Shown piece after piece: positions 29,958-38,713 of a DNA stretch of 64,000 nt. Below the pieces are notes generated by a model. The model was not told where the DNA came from. It did no database searches and saw only the letters and a program-made list of their open reading frames with translations. The stretch comes from Parvibaculum sp963975745 (GTDB lineage Bacteria > Pseudomonadota > Alphaproteobacteria > Parvibaculales > Parvibaculaceae). Every line of letters starts with the position of its first letter. Position 1 is the first letter of the stretch. The DNA is taken from contig NZ_CAXBIB010000008.1 in assembly GCF_963975745.1 (NCBI RefSeq), positions 90,491 to 154,490 on the forward strand, given 5' to 3'. Both the position numbers and the translations under genes were made by a program.

Positions 29958-30769
29958 ATAGCTCCGAGTTCGAATATCTGAAACAGATGCTCTATGAGCG
30001 CTCGGGACTCGTTGTCACGCCGGAGAAAGGCTACCTCATCGAGAGCCGACTCATGCCGATCGCGCGGCGGCGCGGCATCGAGAATGTTGGTACACTCATC
30101 GAGGAGCTCAGGCGCACCCGGGACGAGAACACGCTGGTGCAGATCGTCGACGCAATGACGACCAACGAAACGCTGTTCTTTCGGGACGGATGGCCGTTCG
30201 AGCGCTTCCGGTCAAACCTGCTGCCGGAAATCATGGAGAAGACAAAGGCATCGCGGCGCATTCGTATCTGGAGTGCGGCATGCTCCAGCGGGCAGGAGCC
30301 CTATTCGCTCGCCATGACCATGGCCGAGATGGACCCAGCGCTCACCGGTTGGCAGATCGAGATTGTCGCGACCGACATCTCCGACGCGATGCTGGCGCGG
30401 GCGCAGGCCGGACGCTATTCGGTTTTCGAGGTTTCGCGCGGCCTCCCGGAACCGATGCTGCAGAAATATTTCGAGCCCGAGAAAGACGGATGGCGGGTCA
30501 AGGATCGTCTTCGCAGCATGATCAGCTTCCGCCGGTACAATCTGCTAGATGACGCACATGCGCACGGACTGGGCCCATTCGACATCATCTTTTGCCGGAA
30601 TGTTCTCATCTACTTCGACGAAGCGACGCGCCGGCGCGTCTTTTCAGACCTCGCGAAGGTGATGCGCCCATGGGGCTATCTCTGTCTTGGCGGCGCTGAG
30701 ACCGTTGTCGGCATCTCGGACGCATTTCGTGTGCTGCCGGGCGAACGGGGTTTGTTCGGCCTGTCCTGA
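29954..30769 (+). CDS. cheR: Chemotaxis protein methyltransferase CheR
   Basis: 271 residues; SAM-dependent methyltransferase that methylates receptor glutamates. The N-terminal helical domain covers about 1-75, the SAM-binding motif is IWSAACSSGQEPYSLAM near 100-116, and the IIFCRNVLIYFDEATR motif near 213-228 closes the fold. The ATG overlaps the cheB stop. It is the last gene of the chemosensory cluster; tRNA-Ala follows in the opposite orientation 56 bp away. Confidence 0.95.
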   Translation: MNSSEFEYLKQMLYERSGLVVTPEKGYLIESRLMPIARRRGIENVGTLIEELRRTRDENTLVQIVDAMTTNETLFFRDGWPFERFRSNLLPEIMEKTKASRRIRIWSAACSSGQEPYSLAMTMAEMDPALTGWQIEIVATDISDAMLARAQAGRYSVFEVSRGLPEPMLQKYFEPEKDGWRVKDRLRSMISFRRYNLLDDAHAHGLGPFDIIFCRNVLIYFDEATRRRVFSDLAKVMRPWGYLCLGGAETVVGISDAFRVLPGERGLFGLS

Positions 30770-30825
30770 AAACAAGAGTTCTCGTTCATAACCGAACGAC
30801 GCCCTGAGACCGGTATGGGGAGGAT

Positions 30826-30901
<76 letters not shown>

Positions 30902-31031
30902 GCCCTGGTCCGGCGCGGTATGGGTGCACGCGCCAGCGGTGGCGGAACTTAGGGCCGCTCCTCCCCGCAATCAAGAAAAACTTGATGGCGCAATGAGTGC
31001 AACCCCGTCTTCGTTCCGCCTTTCGGTCAAT

Positions 31032-31412
31032 TCAGTCGTCGTCGCCCTTGCCGCCACGAACGATGCCGCTGACGTCGTCATCCTCGTCCTCGTCGTCCGG
31101 CAGGAAGGCGTCGTCGGCGTCGTCATCATCGACCTCAACGTCGACGTCGACGTCAATATCATCGTCATCTGCGGCCAGCTCATCATCGCGCATCGCATCG
31201 AGCGAGACGGTGTCGTCGTCCTCGGCCACGACACGCTTCAACGGCTTCTCCTTCGGCTTCTCAACCGGCTTGGCGCGTTTGGCCTTGGCGCCGGTGTCCG
31301 GCACATATTCGTGCTTGCACTTGGGACACACGACCGGATTCTTGTTCAGGTCGTAGAATTTTGCGCCGCAGCTCGGGCACTCGCGTTTGGTTCCCAACTC
31401 CGGTTTCGACAA
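31032..31412 (-). CDS. TIGR02300 family protein with zinc-ribbon-like start and acidic tail
   Basis: 126 residues. The N-terminal third is a compact cysteine-rich unit with the family signature KFYDLNKNPVVCPKC; cysteines C12, C15, C29 and C32 could bind zinc. The remainder is low-complexity: a Lys-rich stretch AKRAKPVEKPKEKPLKR followed by a run of Asp/Glu and Val. This acidic tail is the FYDLN acid family hallmark in Alphaproteobacteria; function is unknown. Divergent from aroA, with the 31413-31619 interval between them. Confidence 0.9.
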   Translation of the reverse strand: MSKPELGTKRECPSCGAKFYDLNKNPVVCPKCKHEYVPDTGAKAKRAKPVEKPKEKPLKRVVAEDDDTVSLDAMRDDELAADDDDIDVDVDVEVDDDDADDAFLPDDEDEDDDVSGIVRGGKGDDD

Positions 31413-31619
31413 GCTCGCACTCCCCCGCGTCTATCCGCGTTTTGCGCGCCCACGGTCATCGCGGCACGCGGCATATGGCCTTGAAGGATTTTCCCATTGC
31501 CACGTTAAGTTGCTCCTGTCAAAACCTATTCGCGCCGTGCCCGCTCGCAACCGCCCTGCCGGACGCGGGCCGGGGCGCCCCCCTTGGCGCCTCCCGGCAA
31601 CACCAGTATCGGAAGCGCC
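31413..31619. promoter_or_regulatory. Divergent region between TIGR02300 gene and aroA
   Basis: 207 bp shared by divergent genes. Contains no ORF of its own; it must hold the promoters of both. TTGCCACGTTAAGTTGCTCC at 31497-31516 offers loose -35 and -10 material. No structured RNA recognised. Confidence 0.35.
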
Positions 31620-32966
31620 TTGGCCCATTCTCTCGCCACCCCCCTCACAGCCGAGCCATCGGCCCGCCTTACCGGCACGATCGATGTGCCTGGCGACAAG
31701 TCGATTTCGCATCGAGCGCTGATTTTCGGCGCCCTGGCCGTGGGCGAGACACGCATTACGGGGCTGCTGGAAGGCGCCGACGTTCTTGCGACCGCCGAAG
31801 CCATGCGCCGCCTCGGGGCCGATGTCGAACGCCACGGGGTTGGAACGTGGTCAGTCCATGGCGTCGGGGTGGGGGGCCTCAATGAGCCCGATCAGCCGCT
31901 CGATTTCGGCAATTCCGGTACGGGCGCTCGTCTGGTCATGGGCCTGGTTGCCGGGCACCCGATCACCGCCACTTTCATCGGTGACGCATCATTGTCGCGC
32001 CGTCCGATGAGCCGTGTGATTGCACCTCTGAGCGACATGGGTGCCACCTTTCATACGCGCGATGGTGGCCGGTTGCCGCTGACGCTGATCGGTGCGCGGC
32101 GCGCCATGCCCATCGCCTATCCATTGCCTGTCGCCTCGGCCCAGGTCAAATCCGCCGTGCTGCTGGCCGGACTCAATGCTCCCGGCCAGACGACCGTCAT
32201 CGAGGCGACGCCGACACGCGACCACACCGAACGGATGCTCAGGGCCTTCGGTGCCGAGATTCAGGTGGAAGCCGGCCCGCGCGGTCTTCTCGCCATTCGA
32301 CTGACCGGCGAGCCCGAACTGCGCCCCTGCCCGATCACGGTACCCGGCGACCCCTCATCGGCCGCATTTCCAGTCGTGGCGGCGTTGCTGACGCCCGGCT
32401 CGGAAATTGTCGTCCGGGGCATCATGCTCAATCCGCATCGGTCCGGCCTCTATACGACCCTGATGGAAATGGGGGGAGATATCGAGGTGATGAACCAGCG
32501 CGAGCAAGGCGGCGAACCGGTCGCTGATCTCCGCGTACGATCAAGCCGCCTGCGAGGCGTCGAAGTGCCGCCCGACCGGGCCGCATCGATGATCGACGAG
32601 TATCCGGTGCTGGCCATTGCGGCCGCATTCGCCGATGGTGAAACAAGAATGCTCGGCATTCAGGAACTGCGCGTCAAGGAAAGCGACCGCATTGCCGCCA
32701 CGGCCTCGGGCCTGCGCGCCAATGGCATCAAGGTCCGCGAGACCGAGGATGGAATGATTGTCGAGGGCCGCAGTGGCGAGGTCGCTGGCGCCGGCCATGT
32801 CGCGACCCATATGGATCACCGCATCGCCATGTCTTTCCTGGTTATGGGCCTCGCAGCCCAGAAGCCCGTTACCGTCGACGATGCCTCGATGATTGCAACA
32901 AGCTTTCCCGATTTCCTGCCGTTGATGCAGGGACTCGGCGCGACCTTCAGCGGAGAGGGCCAGTGA
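31620..32966 (+). CDS. aroA: 3-phosphoshikimate 1-carboxyvinyltransferase (EPSP synthase)
   Basis: 448 residues; transfers enolpyruvate from PEP to shikimate-3-phosphate, in the shikimate pathway. The substrate-binding VPGDKSISHRALI (K27, S28) is at residues 23-35, with LDFGNSGTGARL near 94-105 and the C-terminal ESDRIAATASGLRANG and DHRIAMSFLVMGL segments. TTG 31620 has GGAAG upstream and gives MAHSLATPL, matching relatives; the open frame begins at another TTG (31584). Overlaps cmk by 4 bp. Confidence 0.93.
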   Translation: MAHSLATPLTAEPSARLTGTIDVPGDKSISHRALIFGALAVGETRITGLLEGADVLATAEAMRRLGADVERHGVGTWSVHGVGVGGLNEPDQPLDFGNSGTGARLVMGLVAGHPITATFIGDASLSRRPMSRVIAPLSDMGATFHTRDGGRLPLTLIGARRAMPIAYPLPVASAQVKSAVLLAGLNAPGQTTVIEATPTRDHTERMLRAFGAEIQVEAGPRGLLAIRLTGEPELRPCPITVPGDPSSAAFPVVAALLTPGSEIVVRGIMLNPHRSGLYTTLMEMGGDIEVMNQREQGGEPVADLRVRSSRLRGVEVPPDRAASMIDEYPVLAIAAAFADGETRMLGIQELRVKESDRIAATASGLRANGIKVRETEDGMIVEGRSGEVAGAGHVATHMDHRIAMSFLVMGLAAQKPVTVDDASMIATSFPDFLPLMQGLGATFSGEGQ

Positions 32967-33586
32967 TCATCGCCGTCGACGGCCCCGCCGCGTCAGGAAA
33001 AGGTACGCTGGCCCGTGCCTTGGCGCGCCATTATGGCCTCGCCTATCTTGATACCGGCTCCCTCTATCGTGCAGTCGGTCAGGCAGTGCTCGCGGTCGGC
33101 GGCGATCCGACACACGAGGGGGCCGCGCTGGCCGCAGCCAAGGCGCTGGATCCCACCCGGATCGACGAAAAGGTAATCCGTACCGCCGAGGCCGGGCACG
33201 CGGCCTCCCTGGTCGCCGCCATGCCAGCGGTTCGGGCTGCCATGCTCGACCTGCAGCGGCGGTTTGCAGCCCGGAAGCCGGGCGCCGTGCTCGATGGCCG
33301 AGACATCGGCACGGTCGTCTGTCCACAGGCCGATGTGAAGCTTTTCGTCTCTGCCAGCCCCGAAATCCGGGCGCACCGGCGCTGGCTCGAACTCAACAGT
33401 TCGGGGGTCAGCCTTTCCGAGGCACAAGTGCTTGAAGATGTTAAGGAAAGAGACCGCCGCGATGCCGAGCGGGCGGCCAGCCCGATGCGGCCGGCATCCG
33501 ACGCGCACTTGCTCGATACCTCCGATTTGAGTATAGAGGCCACATTCGACGCAGCCGTCGCGATCATTGACAAAGCAATGGGTTAA
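32963..33586 (+). CDS. cmk: Cytidylate kinase
   Basis: 207 residues; phosphorylates CMP and dCMP. Walker A-type GPAASGKGTLA is at residues 7-17, the nucleotide-binding LDTGSLYRAVG near 30-40, DGRDIGTVVCP near 112-122, and the lid region KERDRRDAERAASPM near 157-171. GTG start overlapping the aroA stop (32963-32966). The aroA-cmk-rpsA order is widely conserved in Proteobacteria. Confidence 0.95.
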   Translation: MIIAVDGPAASGKGTLARALARHYGLAYLDTGSLYRAVGQAVLAVGGDPTHEGAALAAAKALDPTRIDEKVIRTAEAGHAASLVAAMPAVRAAMLDLQRRFAARKPGAVLDGRDIGTVVCPQADVKLFVSASPEIRAHRRWLELNSSGVSLSEAQVLEDVKERDRRDAERAASPMRPASDAHLLDTSDLSIEATFDAAVAIIDKAMG

Positions 33587-33781
33587 GCGCGTTTTCGCCT
33601 CTGGCGCGGCGCCCTTTCTTCGCATTGATTTGACGCTTGATCACGCTGGCAGGGTCGTGTTTTTCAACCTCTAACCGACACCGCCCAGATCCACATGCTC
33701 CCGAGCGCTCCAAGACTTCGGGGGAAGACCCGCGGACCCAACCGCCGGCCGGAACAAAAGCATCGTCAGGAGACTTTCACA
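33587..33781. promoter_or_regulatory. Leader of rpsA
   Basis: 195 bp between cmk and rpsA. TTGACGCTTGATCACG at 33631-33646 may hold a -35 element. It ends with the ribosome site AGGAGA (33768-33773). Its length allows a regulatory leader, as known for rpsA in other bacteria, but no specific fold is identified. Confidence 0.35.
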
Positions 33782-35491
33782 TTGGCTAACACCACAAGCG
33801 CGCTCAACCCGAGCCGCGAAGATTTTGCCGCCCTGCTGGAGCAGTCCTTTTCCGAAAGCAGCATGCAGGAAGGCTCCGTCATCAAGGGGACGGTCGTCGC
33901 CATCGAAAACGACCTCGCCATCGTCGATGTCGGCCTCAAGACCGAAGGCCGCGTCGCTCTCAAGGAATTCGCAACGCCCGGCAAACCCGCCAACATCAAT
34001 GTCGGCGACATCGTCGAGGTCTATCTCGAGCGCATTGAAAACGCGATGGGCGAAGCGGTGCTCAGCCGCGAAAAAGCCAAGCGCGAAGAAAGCTGGATCC
34101 GCCTCGAAGTGGCCTTCGAGAAGCAGGATCGCGTCGAGGGTCAGATCTTCGGTCGCGTCAAGGGTGGCTTCACTGTCGATCTCGACGGCGCCGTGGCCTT
34201 CCTGCCCGGCAGTCAGGTCGATATCCGTCCGGTGCGCGATGTAACGCCGCTGATGAACATTCCGCAGCCTTTCCAGATCCTGAAGATGGACAAGCGGCGC
34301 GGCAACATCGTCGTCTCGCGTCGCGCCGTGCTCGAAGAGACCCGCGCCGAACAGCGCCAGGAACTGGTCGAGAATCTCAAGGAAGGCCAGGTACTCGAAG
34401 GCGTCGTCAAGAACATCACCGACTATGGTGCTTTCGTCGATCTCGGCGGCGTCGACGGTCTGTTGCATGTGACCGATATCGCATGGCGGCGCGTCAACCA
34501 TCCGACCGAAGTTCTGTCGATCGGCCAGACACTGAAAGTCCAGGTCATCAAGGTCAATCACGACACGCAGCGCATCTCGCTCGGCATGAAGCAGCTTGAA
34601 GCCGACCCGTGGGAGGGCGTCGAAGCGAAATATCCGCTTGAGGCGCGCTTCAAGGGTCGCGTCACCAACATCACCGACTACGGTGCGTTTGTGGAACTCG
34701 AGCCCGGCGTCGAAGGCCTCGTCCATGTCTCCGAAATGAGCTGGACCAAGAAGAACGTGCATCCGGGCAAGATCGTTTCCACCTCGCAGGAAGTGGAAGT
34801 GATGGTCCTCGAAGTCGATCCGGTAAAGCGCCGCATCTCGCTTGGCCTCAAGCACTGCATGGACAATCCCTGGGCGACCTTCGCCGAGAAATATCCGGCC
34901 GGCACGATCGTCGAAGGCGAGATCAAGAACATTACCGAGTTCGGTCTTTTCATCGGCCTTGATGCCGATGTCGACGGCATGGTGCACATGTCCGATCTCG
35001 ACTGGAACCGTCCGGGCGAAGAAGCCATGCAGGACTACCAGAAGGGCCAGGTCGTGAAGGCGGTGGTGCTCGACGTCGACACCGAGAAGGAGCGCATCTC
35101 GCTCGGTATCAAGCAGCTCTCGGGCGACCCGATGGAATCGCTGGGTGACATCCGCAAGGGTGCGGTCGTGACCTGCACGGTGACGGGCGTCACCGACAAT
35201 GGACTTGAGGTTTCTGTCGGCGACGACGACATGTCGGCGTTCATTCGCCGTGCCGAGCTTGCACGCGATCGTGCGGATCAGCGGCCGGAACGTTTCTCGG
35301 TCGGCGACAAGGTCGACGCTCGCGTCACACAGTTCGATCGTGCCGCCCGCAAGATCCAGCTTTCGATCAAGGCACTTGAAATCGCTGAAGAAAAGGAAGC
35401 GGTGGCGCAGTATGGCTCGTCGGATTCCGGCGCGTCGCTCGGCGACATCCTGGGTGCAGCGCTCAACAAGGCCAGCACCGACGAGAAATAA
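33782..35491 (+). CDS. rpsA: 30S ribosomal protein S1
   Basis: 569 residues; mRNA-binding ribosomal protein needed for initiation on weakly structured leaders. Six S1/OB repeats are visible, each with the GxV..I.DYGAFV.L..GV.GL.H.S core: for instance KGTVVAIENDLAIVDV near residue 33, GVVKNITDYGAFVDLGGVDGLLH near 205 and GRVTNITDYGAFVELEPGVEGLVH near 290. The TTG at 33782 follows AGGAGA with nine bases and gives MANTTSALNPSREDF; the open frame to 33695 has no site. Followed by a G+C hairpin at 35501-35523. Confidence 0.96.
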   Translation: MANTTSALNPSREDFAALLEQSFSESSMQEGSVIKGTVVAIENDLAIVDVGLKTEGRVALKEFATPGKPANINVGDIVEVYLERIENAMGEAVLSREKAKREESWIRLEVAFEKQDRVEGQIFGRVKGGFTVDLDGAVAFLPGSQVDIRPVRDVTPLMNIPQPFQILKMDKRRGNIVVSRRAVLEETRAEQRQELVENLKEGQVLEGVVKNITDYGAFVDLGGVDGLLHVTDIAWRRVNHPTEVLSIGQTLKVQVIKVNHDTQRISLGMKQLEADPWEGVEAKYPLEARFKGRVTNITDYGAFVELEPGVEGLVHVSEMSWTKKNVHPGKIVSTSQEVEVMVLEVDPVKRRISLGLKHCMDNPWATFAEKYPAGTIVEGEIKNITEFGLFIGLDADVDGMVHMSDLDWNRPGEEAMQDYQKGQVVKAVVLDVDTEKERISLGIKQLSGDPMESLGDIRKGAVVTCTVTGVTDNGLEVSVGDDDMSAFIRRAELARDRADQRPERFSVGDKVDARVTQFDRAARKIQLSIKALEIAEEKEAVAQYGSSDSGASLGDILGAALNKASTDEK

Positions 35492-35500
35492 GGTTGCTAC

Positions 35501-35523
35501 GGGCGGGGCGACAAGCCCCGCCC
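35501..35523 (+). terminator. Hairpin after rpsA
   Basis: GGGCGGGGC (35501-35509) pairs perfectly with GCCCCGCCC (35515-35523) around a GACAA loop, ten bases after the rpsA stop. No T-run follows, so by itself it is a poor intrinsic terminator; it could protect the rpsA mRNA 3' end or act with the second hairpin at 35602-35628. Confidence 0.5.
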
Positions 35524-35573
35524 GCCGCGCTAAGCTCCGGCCCTGATATCGTCCTGTCCGGAGGATCATTCTC

Positions 35574-36518
35574 GTGTCGCTCGATGCAGATACACTCACG
35601 GACAGGCGGCGCTTGAAGCGCCGCCTGTTTTTTTGGCGCGCTGGCGCCGTTCTCGCCGTCGCCGTGGCGCTGATTGTCCTGGTAGCGGAGACTGGCTGGC
35701 CCGGGCGCTCACACATAGCCCGCGTCGAGATTGCCGGTATTGTCGTTGACGACCGGCTGCAACGCGACATGCTGGAAAAAATCGCCCGAGACCCGAACGT
35801 CAAAGGCGTGATCCTTGCGATCGACAGTCCGGGCGGCACAACAACGGGCGCCGAGGCGCTTTATGAAGCCATCCGCAAGGTCGCTGAAGAGAAGCCGGTC
35901 GTCGCCGTGCTTGGAACGGTCGCAGCCTCCGGCGGCTATATCGTTGCCATGTCCGCCGACCGCATTATCGCCCGCGGAAATACCATCACCGGCTCGATCG
36001 GCGTCATTTTCCAATGGGCGCAGCTCGATGAACTTCTGAAGCATATCGGCATCGAGATGCATGACGTCAAATCGGCCCCGCTCAAGGCCGAACCAGGTCC
36101 GTTCAATAGACCAAGCCCGGAAGCGCTGCGGGTGACCAAGGATCTGGTCGACAGTTCCTACGGCTGGTTCCTACGTCTCGTCGCAGAGCGGCGGGGGATG
36201 GACGAGGCGACGGCCCTGCGTCTCGGTGATGGCCGTGTCTTCACCGGCTGGCAAGCAGTCGAGAACGGGCTCGTCGACGAAATCGGCAGCGAAGCGCAGG
36301 CGCGCACATGGCTCGCCGAAGCGCATGGCATTGATGCGGGTCTGCCGGTGCGGGACTGGGAGCCGGCCTATCCCGGTCTCGGTTTTGCCGGTTTTGCTGG
36401 CCGGGCGCTGGGCGAGACGATCATTGTAGCCGGTCAAGTCGTGGCCGGAAAAACACAGCAAACAAAAAGACTTACACTTGACGGTCTGACAAGCGTTTGG
36501 CAACCTGACCGCCAATAA
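35574..36518 (+). CDS. sppA: Signal peptide peptidase SppA (short, 36K-type)
   Basis: 314 residues; membrane-bound serine/lysine protease degrading cleaved signal peptides. A basic cytosolic N-terminus RRRLKRRLFFWR precedes one transmembrane helix (about 23-40). The peptidase S49 domain has VAASGGYIVAM with the nucleophile S119 and the Lys general base near K166 (DVKSAPLK). GTG 35574 follows CCGGAGGATCATTCTC. The first 20 codons overlap a perfect intrinsic-terminator sequence (35602-35634), so read-through from rpsA may be limited. Confidence 0.92.
   Translation: MSLDADTLTDRRRLKRRLFFWRAGAVLAVAVALIVLVAETGWPGRSHIARVEIAGIVVDDRLQRDMLEKIARDPNVKGVILAIDSPGGTTTGAEALYEAIRKVAEEKPVVAVLGTVAASGGYIVAMSADRIIARGNTITGSIGVIFQWAQLDELLKHIGIEMHDVKSAPLKAEPGPFNRPSPEALRVTKDLVDSSYGWFLRLVAERRGMDEATALRLGDGRVFTGWQAVENGLVDEIGSEAQARTWLAEAHGIDAGLPVRDWEPAYPGLGFAGFAGRALGETIIVAGQVVAGKTQQTKRLTLDGLTSVWQPDRQ
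35602..35634 (+). terminator. Intrinsic-terminator-like hairpin inside the sppA coding start
   Basis: ACAGGCGGCGC (35602-35612) pairs without mismatch with GCGCCGCCTGT (35618-35628) around TTGAA, followed directly by seven T residues (35628-35634). This is the textbook shape of a factor-independent terminator, yet it lies in codons 10-21 of sppA (D-R-R-R-L-K-R-R-L-F-F-W). Confidence 0.8.
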
Positions 36519-36589
36519 GGGGAGAGTCAGGACCGGCTCCGGTGACGGTCACGGACGAAGCGCGAGGCACGGCCGGGGGACGCAAGCAC

Positions 36590-36919
36590 ATGATCAAATC
36601 GGAACTCGTCGCGCGTCTGGCTCAGGCCAATCCGCATCTCTACCAGCGCGACGTCGAGCGTATCGTCAGCACGATTTTCGACGAGATCAGTGCTGCGCTG
36701 GCCCGTGGCGACCGGGTCGAATTGCGCGGTTTCGGGGCCTTTTCGGTCAAGAGTCGGCCCGCACGGACCGGCCGCAATCCGCGCACCGGCGAGCCTGTTC
36801 ATGTCGAAGAAAAGTCGGTGCCCTTCTTCAAGACGGGCAAGGAGTTGCGCGAACGCCTCAACAATGCCGATATTTCGGACGACAAGCTGATGGCGGCCGA
36901 CGACGGCGACGACGATTGA
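36590..36919 (+). CDS. ihfB: Integration host factor subunit beta
   Basis: 109 residues; DNA-bending nucleoid protein acting as a heterodimer with IhfA. MIKSELVARLAQANP start, the beta-arm RTGRNPRTGEPVHV with the Pro that intercalates DNA, and FKTGKELRERLN. It carries about 13 extra C-terminal residues ending in a run of Asp, compared with E. coli IHF-beta (94). ATG 36590 is preceded by GGGGGACGC; the upstream in-frame codon at 36542 adds non-conserved sequence. Follows sppA by 71 bp. Confidence 0.94.
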   Translation: MIKSELVARLAQANPHLYQRDVERIVSTIFDEISAALARGDRVELRGFGAFSVKSRPARTGRNPRTGEPVHVEEKSVPFFKTGKELRERLNNADISDDKLMAADDGDDD

Positions 36920-36968
36920 TCCCGGCGCCGGCGACCCCTGTTGGCGCCCTGAATTCGGGACGGAACGC

Positions 36969-37259
36969 GTGAAACTCCTGCGCTGGATATTGCTGCCGCT
37001 GATCGCCGTGCTGGCGATGGCGCTGGCGGTCGCCAACAGGTCTTATGTCACCTTCGGTTTCGACCCCTTCGACGTCGAAACCCCGGCCCTTGCCATCGAC
37101 GCTCCCCTGTTTCTGATCGTGCTCGTTTCGATGCTAATCGGCATTCTGGCGGGCGGCGCGGGTGCCTGGGCCCAGGCAAGGCGCAAAGCGGCAAGACACA
37201 AGGCCAGCGGCCCAGCCGAAGGCCGCCTGCCCGCATTGCGGCAGATCGACCAGGACTAA
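36969..37259 (+). CDS. LapA/DUF1049 family membrane protein
   Basis: 96 residues with two transmembrane helices, about 4-22 (LRWILLPLIAVLAMALAVAN) and 42-62 (LFLIVLVSMLIGILAGGAGAW), and a basic cytosolic tail. The NRSYVTFGFDPF link between the helices fits the lipopolysaccharide assembly protein A domain (DUF1049). GTG start. It lies between ihfB and pyrF, the usual alphaproteobacterial position. Confidence 0.85.
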   Translation: MKLLRWILLPLIAVLAMALAVANRSYVTFGFDPFDVETPALAIDAPLFLIVLVSMLIGILAGGAGAWAQARRKAARHKASGPAEGRLPALRQIDQD

Positions 37260-37318
37260 ATCCGGTCCCCCTCCGCCCGCGATCTGCTATAAGGCGGCAA
37301 TCGACAAGAGCAGGCCCC

Positions 37319-38020
37319 ATGACACGCAACAACCCGATCTTCTGCGCCCTTGATACCACCGATATCGACCATGCGGTGTCGCTGGCGCGTGGCCTCAAGG
37401 GCAGCGTCGGCGGCGCCAAGATCGGCATGGAATTCTTCAATGCACATGGGCCGGCCGGCTACCGGGCGGTTGCCGCGGCGGGATTGCCGATCTTTCTCGA
37501 CCTGAAGCTCCACGATATTCCGAATACGGTGGCCGGTGGCATCCGCGCCGTGCTTCCCCTCAATCCGTCCATCGTCAATGTCCACGCGGCGGGCGGCAGT
37601 GCCATGATGCGCGCCGCGGCCGAGGCTGCGCGCGAGGCTGGCGACAGCCGTCCCCTCATCATCGGCGTCACGCTGCTCACCAGCCTTGACCGGAGCGACC
37701 TCGCCGCAACCGGCGTCGGCGGCAGCACCTCCGAACATGTGCGTCGCCTTGCGGCGCTTGCGGCCGCGGCCGGGCTCGATGGCGTGGTCTGCTCGGCGCA
37801 TGAAATCGAAGTCCTTCGTCGTGACCTCGGGCCGGGTTTCAAGCTGATCGTGCCGGGCATACGACCGGCCGGAAGCGTCGTCGGCGACCAGAAACGCGTG
37901 ATGACACCGACCGAAGCGCTGTCGCTGGGCGCGGATGTTCTCGTGATCGGCCGTCCCATCACCGGCGCGGGCGATCCGCGGGCAGCGGCCGAAGAGATCG
38001 CCCGCTCGCTGGCGGCATAG
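37319..38020 (+). CDS. pyrF: Orotidine-5'-phosphate decarboxylase
   Basis: 233 residues; last step of UMP synthesis. The catalytic DxKxxD block is LDLKLHDIPNTV near residues 60-71. The C-terminal phosphate-binding segment VIGRPITGAGDPRAAAEEI is at the end. ATG 37319 is preceded by AGAGCAGGCCCC. An A+T-poor gap of 59 bp separates it from the LapA-domain gene and contains CTGCTATAAGG, a possible -10. Followed by trpF after 6 bp. Confidence 0.95.
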   Translation: MTRNNPIFCALDTTDIDHAVSLARGLKGSVGGAKIGMEFFNAHGPAGYRAVAAAGLPIFLDLKLHDIPNTVAGGIRAVLPLNPSIVNVHAAGGSAMMRAAAEAAREAGDSRPLIIGVTLLTSLDRSDLAATGVGGSTSEHVRRLAALAAAAGLDGVVCSAHEIEVLRRDLGPGFKLIVPGIRPAGSVVGDQKRVMTPTEALSLGADVLVIGRPITGAGDPRAAAEEIARSLAA

Positions 38021-38026
38021 TTTCCC

Positions 38027-38677
38027 ATGACGGTGCGTGTGAAAATCTGTGGATTGTCGACGCCGGAGACGGTGGACGCGGCGGTTGCCGCTGGAGCCGA
38101 TTACCTCGGCTTCAACTTCATTCCCAGAAGCCCGCGCTTCGTCACCTTTGAAGTGGCTGCCGCCCTTGCCGCCCGTGTGCCCTCCTCCGTACTCACAGTG
38201 GCGCTCAGCGTCGACGCCGACGATGCGGCCTTCGACAGCATGGTGAAGGCAATCCGGCCGGACATCCTGCAGCTTCATGGCGCGGAGATGCCGGAGCGGC
38301 TTCTGGAACTCAAGGCGCGCTACGGCATCCCGCTGATGAAGGCCATCGGCGTGGCCGAGCCCGGCGACCCGGAGGCCGGCGATATTTACCGCGATTCCGC
38401 CGATTTGTTGCTGTTCGACGCCAAACCACCTAAATCTATGGCAGGCGCGCTGCCTGGCGGGAACGGCCTTGTTTTCGACTGGTCGCTGATTGCGGGCCAC
38501 CGGCCTGAAATGCCATGGATGCTTTCGGGCGGACTCGATGCTGGCAATGTCGCCGAGGCCATCCGGATCACCGGTGCCGAGGCAGTGGATGTTTCGTCGG
38601 GCGTCGAGAGCGCGCCAGGTCGAAAGGATCCGGCCCTGATCGAAGCCTTCATTCGTGCGGCCAGAGCAGCCGCCTGA
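38027..38677 (+). CDS. trpF: Phosphoribosylanthranilate isomerase
   Basis: 216 residues; converts PRA to CdRP in tryptophan synthesis. The catalytic Cys is in KICGLSTPE (residue 7 region), LGFNFIPRSPRFV follows, the catalytic Asp is in LLLFDAKPPK near 125-134, and the C-terminal SGVESAPGRKDPALIEAFI closes the barrel. It begins 6 bp after pyrF and heads the trpF-trpB-trpA group, separate from trpC and trpD which are not in the window. Confidence 0.94.
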   Translation: MTVRVKICGLSTPETVDAAVAAGADYLGFNFIPRSPRFVTFEVAAALAARVPSSVLTVALSVDADDAAFDSMVKAIRPDILQLHGAEMPERLLELKARYGIPLMKAIGVAEPGDPEAGDIYRDSADLLLFDAKPPKSMAGALPGGNGLVFDWSLIAGHRPEMPWMLSGGLDAGNVAEAIRITGAEAVDVSSGVESAPGRKDPALIEAFIRAARAAA

Positions 38678-38713
38678 CGGCTTTGCAGAATTGTTGAAAG
38701 AGAGAGTTCGAGC

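Noticed and set aside
33695..33781. Upstream start for rpsA
   Set aside because: The extra 29 residues are basic and unconserved; the TTG at 33782 follows a good AGGAG site and gives the family N-terminus.
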